A stretch of DNA of 64,000 nt, from the NCBI RefSeq assembly GCF_015767635.1, contig NZ_CP065230.1, positions 1,860,001 through 1,924,000 of the forward strand, given 5' to 3'. The DNA is from Halomonas sp. A40-4 (GTDB lineage Bacteria; Pseudomonadota; Gammaproteobacteria; Pseudomonadales; Halomonadaceae). Below the pieces are notes generated by a model. It was given only the letters and a program-made list of their open reading frames with translations, had not been told where the DNA came from and did no database searches. Shown here one piece after another: positions 30,467 through 39,062 of this stretch. The position numbers and the translations under genes are program-made. Position 1 is the stretch's first letter; each line of letters starts with the position of its first letter.

Positions 30467-30928
30467 GTGACTGACACTGGACGGTTACCCCGGGTAAACG
30501 TGTATACCGATGGAGCCTGCCGTGGGAACCCCGGCCCCGGCGGATGGGGCGTTGTGCTGGCAAGTGGGCAGCATGAGAAAACCCTTTATGGGTATGAAGC
30601 ACAAACGACCAATAACCGCATGGAATTAATGGCGGCCATCATGGCACTGCGTACATTGAATACCCCTTGTCAGGTGGCGATCTGGACGGATTCCCAATAC
30701 GTCCGTCAGGGTATCACGCAGTGGATACATAACTGGCGTAAACGCCAATGGAAAACCGCTGCTAAACAGCCGGTCAAAAATGCCGAACTGTGGAAAGAGC
30801 TTGATGCTGAAGCCCAGCGTCATCAAGTTGAGTGGCACTGGGTAAAAGGGCATAGCGGTCATCCCGGCAATGAACGAGCTGATGCCCTTGCCAATCAGGC
30901 AATCGATGAAGCAGTACAAAACGCATAG
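30467..30928 (+). CDS. rnhA: Ribonuclease HI
   Basis: RNase HI degrades the RNA strand of RNA-DNA hybrids. The 153-residue enzyme has all catalytic residues: D15 (Y-T-D-G-A-C), E53 (R-M-E-L-M-A), D75 (W-T-D-S-Q-Y), H129 (K-G-H-S-G-H) and D139 (E-R-A-D-A-L-A). It uses a GTG start with AAGGA 10 nt upstream; a V/M-x-D opening is usual. It lies 6 bp upstream of dnaQ. In E. coli the two genes are divergent, whereas here they run in the same direction and probably share a transcript. Confidence 0.95.
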   Translation: MTDTGRLPRVNVYTDGACRGNPGPGGWGVVLASGQHEKTLYGYEAQTTNNRMELMAAIMALRTLNTPCQVAIWTDSQYVRQGITQWIHNWRKRQWKTAAKQPVKNAELWKELDAEAQRHQVEWHWVKGHSGHPGNERADALANQAIDEAVQNA

Positions 30929-30934
30929 GAGACC

Positions 30935-31669
30935 ATGATGCGCCAAGTCATTCTGGATACGGAAACCACAGGTATTGATCCCAGGGAAGGTCATCGGCTG
31001 GTAGAAATCGGTGCCGTGGAAATGGTCAATCGGCGTTTTACCGGCCGTACCTACCATCAATATATCAATCCCGAGCGTCACATCGACGCTGAGGTAGTCG
31101 CTGTACACGGGATTGATGATGCCAAAGTTGCCAACGAACCGGTGTTTGCCCAGGTTGCCGACGATTTCTGGGCCTTTATAGAAGGGGCCGAGTTGGTCAT
31201 TCATAACGCCCCCTTCGATGTGGGGTTCATTGATCACGAATTAAAAATGCTGAAGGGTCGTGGGCAACCGCTCGGCCCTGTCGGTGATCATTGCCGTATT
31301 CTTGACACCCTGGTGATGGCCCGAAAGATGCACCCGGGACAGCGCAACAGTCTTGATGCGCTATGCAAGCGGTATGATATCGATAACGGTCATCGCGTAC
31401 TGCACGGCGCCTTGCTGGACGCCGAGATCCTGGCTGATGTCTATCTTGCCATGACCGGTGGGCAGACGGCGCTCACGCTGGATGCTGAGGTCAACCAAGA
31501 GCAGCGTAGCGATACTCCGTCCGAGGCGGGGCTGTCGGTTCAGCGCATGTCATTATCGCCTGGACAGCTTCGGGTCATTGCGCCTAGCCAGGAAGAGCGG
31601 CAAGCGCACTTGGCGAAATGTGAAACGCACCAGCTTCGCTGGTTCGAGGATATGCCGGGCAATGCTTAG
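30935..31669 (+). CDS. dnaQ: DNA polymerase III epsilon (proofreading) subunit
   Basis: The 3'-5' exonuclease of the replicase, 244 residues. The ExoI motif is D8-T-E10-T-T-G-I, ExoII lies in H-N-A-P-F-D-V-G-F, and ExoIII epsilon has H-G-A-L-L-D-A-E-I-L-A. The C-terminal ~60 residues are the flexible tail that binds the alpha subunit. It follows rnhA in the same direction and its last 8 nt overlap the nudC start. Confidence 0.95.
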   Translation: MMRQVILDTETTGIDPREGHRLVEIGAVEMVNRRFTGRTYHQYINPERHIDAEVVAVHGIDDAKVANEPVFAQVADDFWAFIEGAELVIHNAPFDVGFIDHELKMLKGRGQPLGPVGDHCRILDTLVMARKMHPGQRNSLDALCKRYDIDNGHRVLHGALLDAEILADVYLAMTGGQTALTLDAEVNQEQRSDTPSEAGLSVQRMSLSPGQLRVIAPSQEERQAHLAKCETHQLRWFEDMPGNA

Positions 31670-32444
31670 ACGAGAAATACCCCATGAAGCACGGGAAGGG
31701 CGTGTTATTTACCTTTCACGCAGTCGTCTTGCGCCTGCCGAGTCGACACTAGATCGCGAGGCATTGACCCCTCTCCACCCCTGGCAAAAGTGGACTCAAG
31801 AAATGCAGCCGCTTTGCTACTGGGAGGAAGAGCCTGTTGCGCTGCAGTTAGCCTCATCGCCGGGCGAAGGATGGATAGACGGGCGGCAATGGATGGGTGA
31901 GTTGCCGACCCACTGGTATTCGCTGTTATCCACCGCCCTGCAAGTGGGAGCGTGGCTGGAAAATCATCGCTTTTGTGGTCGCTGTGGTGCAGAAGCAACG
32001 AAGCTCTCCACTGAATTTGCGATGCATTGCCACGCCTGCGGTCACCGTAACTACCCACGCATCTCGCCCTGCATTATCACGCTGGTGACCAGTGGCGAGG
32101 CGATGCTGCTGGCACGCAGCCCGCGTTTTCCGCCTGGCCGCTATTCAACTCTGGCGGGGTTTATTGAACCGGGAGAATCCGCTGAAGAGGCCGTTCATCG
32201 AGAAATTTTTGAAGAGGTGGGCGTCCACGTAAGCCAGTTACGCTATTACCAAAGCCAGGCGTGGCCATTTCCCCATTCACTAATGCTGGGTTTTTTTGCC
32301 GAGGCGACCACACGGCGGATTCGCATTGACGGGGTGGAAATCAGTGATGCAGCGTGGTTTTCCCCCCGCCAACTGCCTACGCTACCGCCGACCTATTCGA
32401 TCTCTCGCGAGCTGATCGAAACCCATTTAAACCATTGGCGATGA
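31662..32444 (+). CDS. nudC: NADH pyrophosphatase / RNA deNADding enzyme NudC
   Basis: NudC cleaves NADH to NMNH and AMP and can remove NAD caps from RNA. From the ATG at 31662 the protein has 260 residues, the E. coli length. Features: a zinc ribbon with C105-x2-C108 and C123-x2-C126, a Nudix box G-F-I-E-P-G-E-S-A ... R-E-I-F-E-E-V-G-V at ~166-188, and the NudC-specific S-Q-A-W-P-F-P-H-S-L-M motif. The open frame extends further upstream, but only inside dnaQ. The start overlaps the dnaQ stop as ATGCTTAG, implying translational coupling. Confidence 0.93.
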   Translation: MLRREIPHEAREGRVIYLSRSRLAPAESTLDREALTPLHPWQKWTQEMQPLCYWEEEPVALQLASSPGEGWIDGRQWMGELPTHWYSLLSTALQVGAWLENHRFCGRCGAEATKLSTEFAMHCHACGHRNYPRISPCIITLVTSGEAMLLARSPRFPPGRYSTLAGFIEPGESAEEAVHREIFEEVGVHVSQLRYYQSQAWPFPHSLMLGFFAEATTRRIRIDGVEISDAAWFSPRQLPTLPPTYSISRELIETHLNHWR

Positions 32445-32465
32445 AAAGGGTGGGGAGCCGTCGGC

Positions 32466-32777
32466 TTATTCGCCGGGAAAGAGGCTCGTCAACTTGGTGG
32501 CCAGCATCACGTTACCCGTTGCCTTGAGTTTGCCGGTCATGAATGCGGTCATGCCATTGATGTCACCATTCATGATGCCTTTCAGCGTATCGGTGCTCAT
32601 GCTCAGGCTGACCGACGGGTCGTCGTGCTCACCCTCTTGAATATCGAGGTTGCCATCCTGGATATCCAGATAGTGACTGCCCGCATCAGAAAAATGAAAC
32701 TGGAAAATCTCATGCATCCCCTGAGCGGCTTTTGGGTCAAAGCGAGCTTGCAACTTTTCGAGGGTGTTGGTTGACAT
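32466..32777 (-). CDS. SCP2 sterol-binding-domain protein
   Basis: A 103-residue protein made of a single SCP2 domain, a small hydrophobic-tunnel fold that binds lipids. Landmarks are F-H-F-S-D-A-G, a D-D-P-S-V-S-L-S-M strand and the typical ending M-T-G-K-L-K-A-T-G-N-V-M-L-A-T-K-L. Such proteins are common in proteobacteria and their bacterial role is not settled; acyl-CoA or isoprenoid binding has been suggested. It converges with nudC (stops 21 bp apart) and is divergent from sohB. Confidence 0.85.
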   Translation of the reverse strand: MSTNTLEKLQARFDPKAAQGMHEIFQFHFSDAGSHYLDIQDGNLDIQEGEHDDPSVSLSMSTDTLKGIMNGDINGMTAFMTGKLKATGNVMLATKLTSLFPGE

Positions 32778-32965
32778 AATAGCGTTCCGTTAAAAAACCA
32801 GATGGAATGAATAATGGGATGAAATGGCGTGCAATGTGAAGCGACATCGTACCATTGGCCACCTTGGGGCGAGAGAATATTTCAAACATATGTTTCATAT
32901 CAAGCGCCGTTTTCATGCAGCGGTCAACGGTGGCAGCTTGATGCACATCAATCAAGGAGACGCAC

Positions 32966-33997
32966 GTGAACGAATGGGTCGTAGAGATAGGTACGTTTAT
33001 CGTACAAGCCTGCATTATCGTCGCTGTTATCGGCATCGGTGTATTGCTTATTGCACGTGCCAAGGCAGAAGGGGAGCGCGATTTAACCCTGCACGTAGAA
33101 CCCCTGCACGAGCGTCGCCGTAGCCGCGCTCGTCGCCTGCGGCTCGCGGCGACGCCTGCCGGTATTCGCAAAAAGCTGCTCAAGACTTTCCGTCGTGAGG
33201 ACAAGCATCGGCGTAAAGAAAAGGGCGAAACTGAGACGCCCAATGTGTGGGTGCTGACATTCAAGGGCGATATGAAAGCCTCGGCCACCGAGCATTTTGC
33301 CCAGGAAATCTCAGCGCTTATCGAGGTCGCCAAACCTGATGATGAAGTGGTGATCTGTCTTGAGTCGCCCGGTGGGCTGGTTCACGCCTATGGTCTAGCT
33401 GCTGCCCAGTTGGATCGTTTGAGAGAGGCAGGGCTTACGACGACTGTGTGCGTGGACAAGGTGGCGGCGAGTGGCGGCTACCTGATGGCGTGTACCGCGC
33501 ATCATATTAAAGCAGCGCCTTTTGCCGTGGTGGGGTCAATTGGCGTGGTCGCTCAGATTCCTAACATCCATCGCTTGCTCAAGCGCCACGATGTCGACGT
33601 TGAGCTTTTAACCGCCGGTAAATACAAGCGAACATTGACCCTGTTGGGTGAAAATACCGACGAAGGGCGTGAAAAATTCCTCGAAGATCTTGAGAATACG
33701 CATCAATTATTCAAGCGTTACGTTGGCGAGCGTCGCCCCGATATGGATATCGATGCCTTGGCGACGGGGGAGATCTGGTACGGCAGTGAAGCATTGGATC
33801 GCAAGCTGGTCGATAGTGTCGGCACCAGCGAAGCGTATTTGATGGAGCGTATCGCAAAAGCCCACGTTTATCGGGTAAAACTCGAGCCCCCCAAGACAGT
33901 TGGCCGCAAGTTTGGCCTGGCGATGGCCAGCGGCGTAGAAAATGCCGTGCTTAAAGGACTAAGCATGCTGGAAGCCACAGGTTGGCATCGTCGTTAA
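32966..33997 (+). CDS. sohB: SohB-type inner-membrane signal peptide peptidase
   Basis: A periplasmic Ser-Lys protease of the S49 family, 343 residues. One N-terminal transmembrane helix (~10-31) is followed by a very basic linker (~45-90) and the protease domain. Candidate catalytic residues are S169 in V-A-A-S-G-G-Y and a lysine in G-K-Y-K at 218-221. The start is a GTG with AAGGAGA 5-6 nt upstream, a strong site that settles the start. It is a single gene between divergent and convergent neighbours. Confidence 0.92.
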   Translation: MNEWVVEIGTFIVQACIIVAVIGIGVLLIARAKAEGERDLTLHVEPLHERRRSRARRLRLAATPAGIRKKLLKTFRREDKHRRKEKGETETPNVWVLTFKGDMKASATEHFAQEISALIEVAKPDDEVVICLESPGGLVHAYGLAAAQLDRLREAGLTTTVCVDKVAASGGYLMACTAHHIKAAPFAVVGSIGVVAQIPNIHRLLKRHDVDVELLTAGKYKRTLTLLGENTDEGREKFLEDLENTHQLFKRYVGERRPDMDIDALATGEIWYGSEALDRKLVDSVGTSEAYLMERIAKAHVYRVKLEPPKTVGRKFGLAMASGVENAVLKGLSMLEATGWHRR

Positions 33998-34017
33998 GTA
34001 CGATTTGCTGCTGCCTA

Positions 34018-34335
34018 TCAAGCAGCAAAATGGTCTGCCAAGGTCATGATGATGGCCTTGGCGCTATCACTGCTGAGCGAATAATAAATCGTTTGTGATT
34101 CCCGCCGGGTATTCACCAGTTGGTCACGCCGTAAAATTGCCAAATGCTGCGAAAGCGCGGACTGACTCAGTGCCAGCTGCTGATTAATCTGTGTTACCGA
34201 AAGTTCCTTACCTGCGAGCAAGCACAAAATCTGCAACCGTTTCTCATTGGCCAATGCTTTCAACAGGTTGGTTCCCGCCTCGATGGCGTGACCGTTATGA
34301 TTAAGCAGGCGTGCAGCACTCTTGGAAGCCGACAT
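34018..34335 (-). CDS. ArsR-family transcriptional regulator
   Basis: A 105-residue winged-helix repressor. The HTH is clear (V-T-Q-I-N-Q-Q-L-A-L-S-Q-S-A-L-S-Q-H-L), followed by the wing (R-R-E-S-Q-T-I-Y-Y-S-L). The C-V-C metal site of ArsR/SmtB is absent and only one Cys is present (C38 or thereabouts, in I-L-C-L-L), so a thiol/persulfide or non-metal signal is as likely as a metal. AGGAG lies 6 nt before the ATG. A 17-bp perfect palindrome 15-31 bp upstream of the ATG is a likely self-operator. It diverges from prpE, which could also be a target. Confidence 0.87.
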   Translation of the reverse strand: MSASKSAARLLNHNGHAIEAGTNLLKALANEKRLQILCLLAGKELSVTQINQQLALSQSALSQHLAILRRDQLVNTRRESQTIYYSLSSDSAKAIIMTLADHFAA

Positions 34336-34349
34336 GGGGATCTCCTGGT

Positions 34350-34366
34350 CTACCTTTGAAAGGTAG
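34350..34366. promoter_or_regulatory. Palindromic operator candidate for the ArsR regulator
   Basis: CTACCTTT-G-AAAGGTAG is a perfect 8-bp inverted repeat about a single G. It sits 14 bp in front of the ArsR start codon, with a TATAAC box a few bases further upstream on the minus strand. Self-control through an AT-cored palindrome is typical of ArsR proteins; binding here is inferred. Confidence 0.55.
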
Positions 34367-34623
34367 CGTTGTTATAGGTTGTTGAAGGCATGGCCGCGAT
34401 GTAGTGTCTGATTATTTAATGATCAGTAAATTAGCGTGGTTTGTCCAAGTTGTTGTTTAACGGTTTATCAATGGTAATCAACGCATTTTGTCGACAATGA
34501 AACCCATTCCGCGAATTATCTCCCACTTGTAGCCCATGGTCTTAGAGAAAAGCATCGGCTTAATGCATAAAGTGTCAACAATCCTGAGAGCCTTCCCCAA
34601 TCACAATAACGATAGGTGTTCCC

Positions 34624-36537
34624 ATGCGCCGCTACCCGCAGCTTTACCAGCAATCTATTGAGCAACCAGAACAGTTTTGGGCCGAGCAGGCCAAGCGGAT
34701 TCCCTGGATGATGCCGCCCACGACGGTACTGTCCTACGATGAACAACAGCACGCGCGGTGGTTTGCCGACGGTGAGATGAACCTTTGCCACGCGGCCCTG
34801 GACTACCATGTGGATCAGGGGCGAGGAGAGCAGGCCGCCATTTTCTGGGATTCGCCAGTGACGCAAACCGAGCAGACCATTACTTACCGTCAGTTACGGG
34901 ATCGGGTAGCGGCATTTGCCGGCGGCCTTCAACAGTTAGGCGTTGTAAAAGGCGACCGGGTGGTCATCTATATGCCGATGATTCCGGAGGCGGTGGTCGC
35001 CATGTACGCCTGCGCCCGACTGGGCGCGATTCATTCCGTTGTATTTGGTGGTTTCGCTCCCCACGAACTGGCCGCACGCATCGAAGACGCCGCACCGAAA
35101 GTCGTTGTTGCTGCCTCCTGCGGTATCGAGGGTGGCAAGGTAGTGGCCTACAAGCCGATCATCGACCAGGCCCTGGCCTTAAGTCCGCATCAGCCCGATG
35201 CCTGCATTATCAAAGTCCGCGCGGAGTGTGACGTCGAGTTCAACGAACGGGAATACGACTGGGAGGCCCTTGTCAGCCAGGCGACCCCGGCCGACTGCGT
35301 ACCGGTAAAGGGCACCGACCCGCTTTATGTGCTGTATACCTCAGGCACCACGGGAAAACCCAAAGGCATTGTGCGCGACACCGCTGGCTATGCCGTGGCG
35401 CTTGCTTACTCGATGGAGGCGATTTATGCCCTGGCGCCGGGCGATGTGTTCTTTACCGCGTCAGACGTTGGCTGGGTCGTCGGCCATTCCTATATCGTCT
35501 ATGGCCCACTGTTACACGGATGCAGCACGGTTCTTTATGAGGGCAAGCCGGTCAAGACGCCCGATGCTGGGAGTTTTTGGCGTCTAATCGAAAAATATAA
35601 CGTCACCAGTTTCTTTAGTGCACCTACGGCCTTTCGTGCGATTAAAAAGGAAGACCCGGATGCACAGTGGCTGTCAAAGTACGACATCAGCTGTCTCAAG
35701 CATCTTTACGTTGCCGGTGAGCGGCTTGATCCGCCGACCTATCACTGGCTTGACGATCTGCTCGACGTACCGGTTATCGACCACTGGTGGCAAACTGAAA
35801 CCGGCTGGCCCATTGCCGCCAATCTGCCGGGTATCGAACCCATGCCCACCAAGGCCGGGTCGGCGACCGTACCTGTTCCTGGCTTTAATGTGCAGGTGTT
35901 GAATCGGGATGGCGAGCAAGCAGCCCCCATGGAACAGGGCAGCGTTGTGATCAAGCAGCCGATGCCCCCGGGTTGTTTAACCGGTGTTTGGGGAGATCCA
36001 AAGCGCTTTCACTCTGCCTATATGGCAGCATTTCCGGGCTATTACCTGACCGGAGATGGCGGCTTTTTTGATGAGCAGGGTTACCTGTTCATCATGGGGC
36101 GTACCGACGATGTGATTAATGTGGCAGGCCACCGGCTTTCTACCGGCGAGATGGAAGAAGTCGTGGGCGGTCATCCGTCGGTCGCCGAATGCGCGGTCAT
36201 TGGTGTCCATGATGATCTAAAAGGGCAGTTGCCTGTTGGCCTGGTGATTCCCAAGGATGGTTACACTGAAGGTGAAGAAGCACTCGAAGCAGCATTGATT
36301 GCGCGTGTACGCGAGCAAATTGGCCCGGTGGCCTGTTTCAAGCAAGTCATTGTCGTCGACCGGCTGCCCAAGACACGCTCCGGAAAAATCTTGCGGAAGT
36401 TGCTGCGCAACCTGGCCGATGGCCAGGAGGTGGGCATTCCTTCCACTATCGATGATCCCACCAGCGTCGATGATGTGCATCGCGCCATGTGCGATCACCG
36501 GATCGGTCGCGCGAACGAAACGCCACCTCACACCTAG
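34624..36537 (+). CDS. prpE: Propionyl-CoA synthetase-like acyl-CoA ligase
   Basis: An AMP-forming acyl-CoA synthetase of the acetyl/propionyl branch, 637 residues. The AMP/ATP motif reads Y-T-S-G-T-T-G-K-P-K-G-I-V-R-D-T-A-G-Y; G-I-V-R-D is the PrpE form, where acetyl-CoA synthetase has G-V-L-H-T. W-W-Q-T-E-T-G-W-P-I and the catalytic lysine in T-R-S-G-K-I-L-R near the end are also present. This lysine is the usual target of reversible acetylation in the family. No prpBCD genes are in the window, so it stands apart from a methylcitrate cluster. Acetate or other short acids could also be used. Confidence 0.85.
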   Translation: MRRYPQLYQQSIEQPEQFWAEQAKRIPWMMPPTTVLSYDEQQHARWFADGEMNLCHAALDYHVDQGRGEQAAIFWDSPVTQTEQTITYRQLRDRVAAFAGGLQQLGVVKGDRVVIYMPMIPEAVVAMYACARLGAIHSVVFGGFAPHELAARIEDAAPKVVVAASCGIEGGKVVAYKPIIDQALALSPHQPDACIIKVRAECDVEFNEREYDWEALVSQATPADCVPVKGTDPLYVLYTSGTTGKPKGIVRDTAGYAVALAYSMEAIYALAPGDVFFTASDVGWVVGHSYIVYGPLLHGCSTVLYEGKPVKTPDAGSFWRLIEKYNVTSFFSAPTAFRAIKKEDPDAQWLSKYDISCLKHLYVAGERLDPPTYHWLDDLLDVPVIDHWWQTETGWPIAANLPGIEPMPTKAGSATVPVPGFNVQVLNRDGEQAAPMEQGSVVIKQPMPPGCLTGVWGDPKRFHSAYMAAFPGYYLTGDGGFFDEQGYLFIMGRTDDVINVAGHRLSTGEMEEVVGGHPSVAECAVIGVHDDLKGQLPVGLVIPKDGYTEGEEALEAALIARVREQIGPVACFKQVIVVDRLPKTRSGKILRKLLRNLADGQEVGIPSTIDDPTSVDDVHRAMCDHRIGRANETPPHT

Positions 36538-36580
36538 CCTTTGCTGACCGCCGCCCACTTTTAATGCGGTCGAGAAGGCG

Positions 36581-36586
36581 TATAAT
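36581..36586 (+). promoter_or_regulatory. -10 element upstream of the preQ1 riboswitch
   Basis: A consensus TATAAT lies about 34 bp upstream of the aptamer stem, so a transcript starting near 36593 would carry the whole riboswitch. No good -35 is visible: the best is a TTTTAA-like hexamer at 36559 with a 16-bp spacer. Confidence 0.45.
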
Positions 36587-36619
36587 GCGCCTCTCGCCGC
36601 ACTGGGTGCGCAATACATT

Positions 36620-36655
36620 GAGGGTTCCCTAACCCCTCGTTACACAAAAAGGCTA
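36620..36655 (+). ncRNA. preQ1-I riboswitch (translational) before yhhQ
   Basis: P1 pairs GAGGG (36620-36624) with CCCTC (36634-36638) around the loop TTCCCTAAC, which keeps the UUC...C/A-A-C-C pattern of the preQ1-I loop. An A-rich tail follows (ACACAAAAAGG, 36642-36652). Loop bases CCT (36628-36630) can pair with AGG (36650-36652) to make the pseudoknot P2. That AGG is the Shine-Dalgarno of yhhQ, 8 nt before its ATG, so ligand binding would hide the ribosome site. The downstream gene imports queuosine precursors, as expected for this class. Confidence 0.85.
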
Positions 36656-36660
36656 GCCGC

Positions 36661-37329
36661 ATGTTTGTTTTAAACGACGCTCAGCACCGCCGTTGCCTCG
36701 CCGTCATGGTAGCGTTTCACATAGGTATCATCGCCGCCAGTAACTATCTGGTTCAGCTTCCTTTCAGCCTGTTCGGTTTTCATACCACCTGGGGCGCCTT
36801 TAGCTTTCCGTTTATCTTTTTGGCCACTGACTTGACCGTCAGGCTGTTTGGCAAAGGGCCTGCGCGAGCGATTGTTCTGCGCGTCATGCTGCCTGCGCTG
36901 GTCGTTTCGTATGTGATCTCCGTGGTGTTTCCGCAGGGCGATTTCGCAGGTCTGGGCGCATTGAGCGAAGGCAATCTATTTGTCGCGCGTATCGCACTGG
37001 CAAGCTTTTTGGCTTACGTTATTGGGCAGTTATTGGATGTGCAGGTGTTTGATCGTTTGCGACAGTGGGTATGGTGGGTCGCGCCGGTGTTTTCTACCGT
37101 GCTGGGCAACCTGGCCGATACCTTTGCATTTTTTTCGGTCGCCTTTTACCAGAGCCCGGATCCCTTCATGGCCACCCATTGGGTGGAAATTGCTGCCGTC
37201 GATTACGCCATAAAGCTTGCCATCAGCCTGCTGTTTTTCCTGCCACTGTATGGCCTGTTGCTATCCTGGTTAACGCGTCGGCTGGTGGTCTGGACCGATC
37301 AGACTGACGTCGCGCCGCGACCGGCCTGA
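36661..37329 (+). CDS. yhhQ: Queuosine precursor transporter
   Basis: YhhQ (COG1738) imports preQ0/preQ1 for tRNA queuosine modification. The 222-residue protein has about six hydrophobic helices and the family landmarks F-P-F-I-F-L-A-T-D-L (near residue 40-50) and F-S-T-V-L-G-N-L-A-D-T-F-A-F-F. The start is fixed by AAAGG 8 nt upstream of the ATG, which is itself part of the preQ1-I riboswitch. ybfF begins 27 bp downstream, possibly cotranscribed. Confidence 0.93.
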   Translation: MFVLNDAQHRRCLAVMVAFHIGIIAASNYLVQLPFSLFGFHTTWGAFSFPFIFLATDLTVRLFGKGPARAIVLRVMLPALVVSYVISVVFPQGDFAGLGALSEGNLFVARIALASFLAYVIGQLLDVQVFDRLRQWVWWVAPVFSTVLGNLADTFAFFSVAFYQSPDPFMATHWVEIAAVDYAIKLAISLLFFLPLYGLLLSWLTRRLVVWTDQTDVAPRPA

Positions 37330-37356
37330 TAGCCCATCAACCGACGAGGAGCCACG

Positions 37357-38175
37357 ATGAATGACGCCATGCCGATAGATTTACACTACCTTGACCAGCC
37401 CTCGGAAGAGCACGCCGATGCGACTCCGATGGTCGTCATTCACGGTCTTCTCGGCAGCGCCGACAACTGGCGCTCGCATCTCAAGGTATGGCAAAGCTCG
37501 CGCCGGGTGATTGCGGTTGACCTACGAAACCACGGCCGTTCGCCTCATGTCGAGGGAATGAACTACGCCCAAATGAGCGCCGATGTCGTCGCCTTGCTCG
37601 ACAAGCTCGGATTATCGCAGGTTCATCTGGTGGGGCATTCCATGGGCGGCAAGGTGGCAATCAGCCTGGCCCGTCAACACCCGGATCGCGTTGCCTCACT
37701 GGTGGTGGCGGACATTGCCCCAGTGGCTTACCAGCATGGCCATGATGATGTCTTTGCCGCGCTCGAGCGGGTGAGGGAAGGGCAGCCCGCTAATCGCCGC
37801 GAAGCGGATGAACTGCTTGCTGAACACGTCGATTCCCGGCCGACCCGGCTGTTTCTTGCCACTAATCTGGTGCGAGGCGATCAAGGTGGGCTCAAACTGC
37901 GCGTTGGGTTGGATTACATCCGCCAGGATTACGAGGCAATCATCGGTTTGCCGTCGGGGGAGGCGCCTTACAACGGACCGACGCTGGTACTACGCGGCGA
38001 TGAGTCGCCCTACGTGAGCGACGCCATGCTGCCTGCGCTGCGTGAGATACTTCCCGCCGCACGTGTCGTGACGCTAAAACAAGCCGGGCACTGGCTGCAT
38101 GCCGATCAGCCTGTGGCTTTCCAGCAATCAGTTGACGCATTTTTGACAGCGCAAACTTCTTCAGTCAACTCATAG
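37357..38175 (+). CDS. ybfF: YbfF-like alpha/beta-hydrolase esterase
   Basis: A cytosolic esterase of 272 residues. The oxyanion region is H-G-L-L-G-S-A-D-N-W, the fold signature is V-D-L-R-N-H-G-R-S-P-H, the nucleophile elbow is G-H-S-M-G-G-K, and the catalytic His is in A-G-H-W-L-H. This set is that of YbfF, which hydrolyses short-chain acyl esters and possibly acyl-CoA. GAGGAG precedes the ATG. Its stop overlaps the stop of the convergent cho gene by 6 nt. Confidence 0.85.
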   Translation: MNDAMPIDLHYLDQPSEEHADATPMVVIHGLLGSADNWRSHLKVWQSSRRVIAVDLRNHGRSPHVEGMNYAQMSADVVALLDKLGLSQVHLVGHSMGGKVAISLARQHPDRVASLVVADIAPVAYQHGHDDVFAALERVREGQPANRREADELLAEHVDSRPTRLFLATNLVRGDQGGLKLRVGLDYIRQDYEAIIGLPSGEAPYNGPTLVLRGDESPYVSDAMLPALREILPAARVVTLKQAGHWLHADQPVAFQQSVDAFLTAQTSSVNS

Positions 38176-39024
38176 AGCCTTGATAGATAGGCCATACTCA
38201 TCAGGTTCACGTAAGAAACGCTGCAGGATCCGATAGCTGTCGATATCGAAGCTGGCTGACTCGGCATCCAGCTTCTTGGCGGCGGCTAAAGTGGCGGCAC
38301 TTCCCAGGTAGCACCACTGATTTACCACGTGCCAGGCCACTGCCTTGTGCTCCGGTGGGGATTCCTTGATGACAATCCGCCCCGGCCACGGCCAGGTGTT
38401 GACCTGTAGGGGCTGCAACGCTGTCTGCGCGCGCTGTGTGTGGTCGCTGATTGTTTCGTTACCGCAACAGGCGCCCCGGCACTTTCCTACCTGGCTGGCA
38501 AAACAGCGGCCTTTACCCGCTTCCAGGCCCAGCACCTGCGGGCAAAGCTGATGCGTTTCGGCTAGCCCACGTAAGGCCTCCTTGGCACTGGAAGCATTTC
38601 GGTAAAGACCGAAGAATCCTCCCGTTGTCGGTTGATTAAGCGCCGTGCCGCTGAGCAATTGTGGCTGTGTCGTCCCCTCTGGCCAATGCCAGGTGGTCAG
38701 GTTGCGCTGCTTGCGTAATTGACGGTTCATGATTGGTAGCAGGGACTTGACCAGTTGGGCTTCCCGTAGCTGGGCACCCAGGTCGCCAGCTGTCTCTTCC
38801 CATTCTATATGCTGTATCTGCTCGACCATTCGCATCGCTTTATGATCGTGGCGGGCTCGCCGAAAATGGTCGCGCACGCGGTCGCGTAGGCGGATACTCT
38901 TGCCGACGTAAAGCGGTAGCCGGTTATGGCCATAAAACAGATACACTCCAGGCCTGGGCGGTAGCTGGTCGAGCATGTCCTGATCAATCCGTGCCGGTCG
39001 TTGACGACCCCGGGTTTCATCCAA
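38170..39024 (-). CDS. cho: Cho-type GIY-YIG endonuclease (UvrC homologue)
   Basis: A 284-residue nuclease resembling the N-terminal half of UvrC, which makes the 3' incision in nucleotide excision repair. The GIY-YIG domain occupies ~20-105: P-G-V-Y-L-F, L-Y-V-G-K-S, the catalytic Arg in D-R-V-R-D-H-F, and Glu in L-R-E-A-Q-L-V-K. A Cys-rich block follows (C-F-A-S-Q-V-G-K-C-R-G-A-C-C-G), as in Cho and in UvrC. No SOS-type LexA box was recognised upstream. The 3' end overlaps ybfF by 6 nt. Confidence 0.8.
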   Translation of the reverse strand: MDETRGRQRPARIDQDMLDQLPPRPGVYLFYGHNRLPLYVGKSIRLRDRVRDHFRRARHDHKAMRMVEQIQHIEWEETAGDLGAQLREAQLVKSLLPIMNRQLRKQRNLTTWHWPEGTTQPQLLSGTALNQPTTGGFFGLYRNASSAKEALRGLAETHQLCPQVLGLEAGKGRCFASQVGKCRGACCGNETISDHTQRAQTALQPLQVNTWPWPGRIVIKESPPEHKAVAWHVVNQWCYLGSAATLAAAKKLDAESASFDIDSYRILQRFLREPDEYGLSIKAL

Positions 39025-39062
39025 TTGCGTTTGCCGTTTGGTCGGTGATTAACAGCCCCCGA

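Noticed and set aside
34004-34029. A 9-bp inverted repeat (TTTGCTGCT/AGCAGCAAA) between sohB and the ArsR gene
   Set aside because: It overlaps the ArsR stop region and has no T-tract on either strand; it could be chance, so it is not listed as a terminator.
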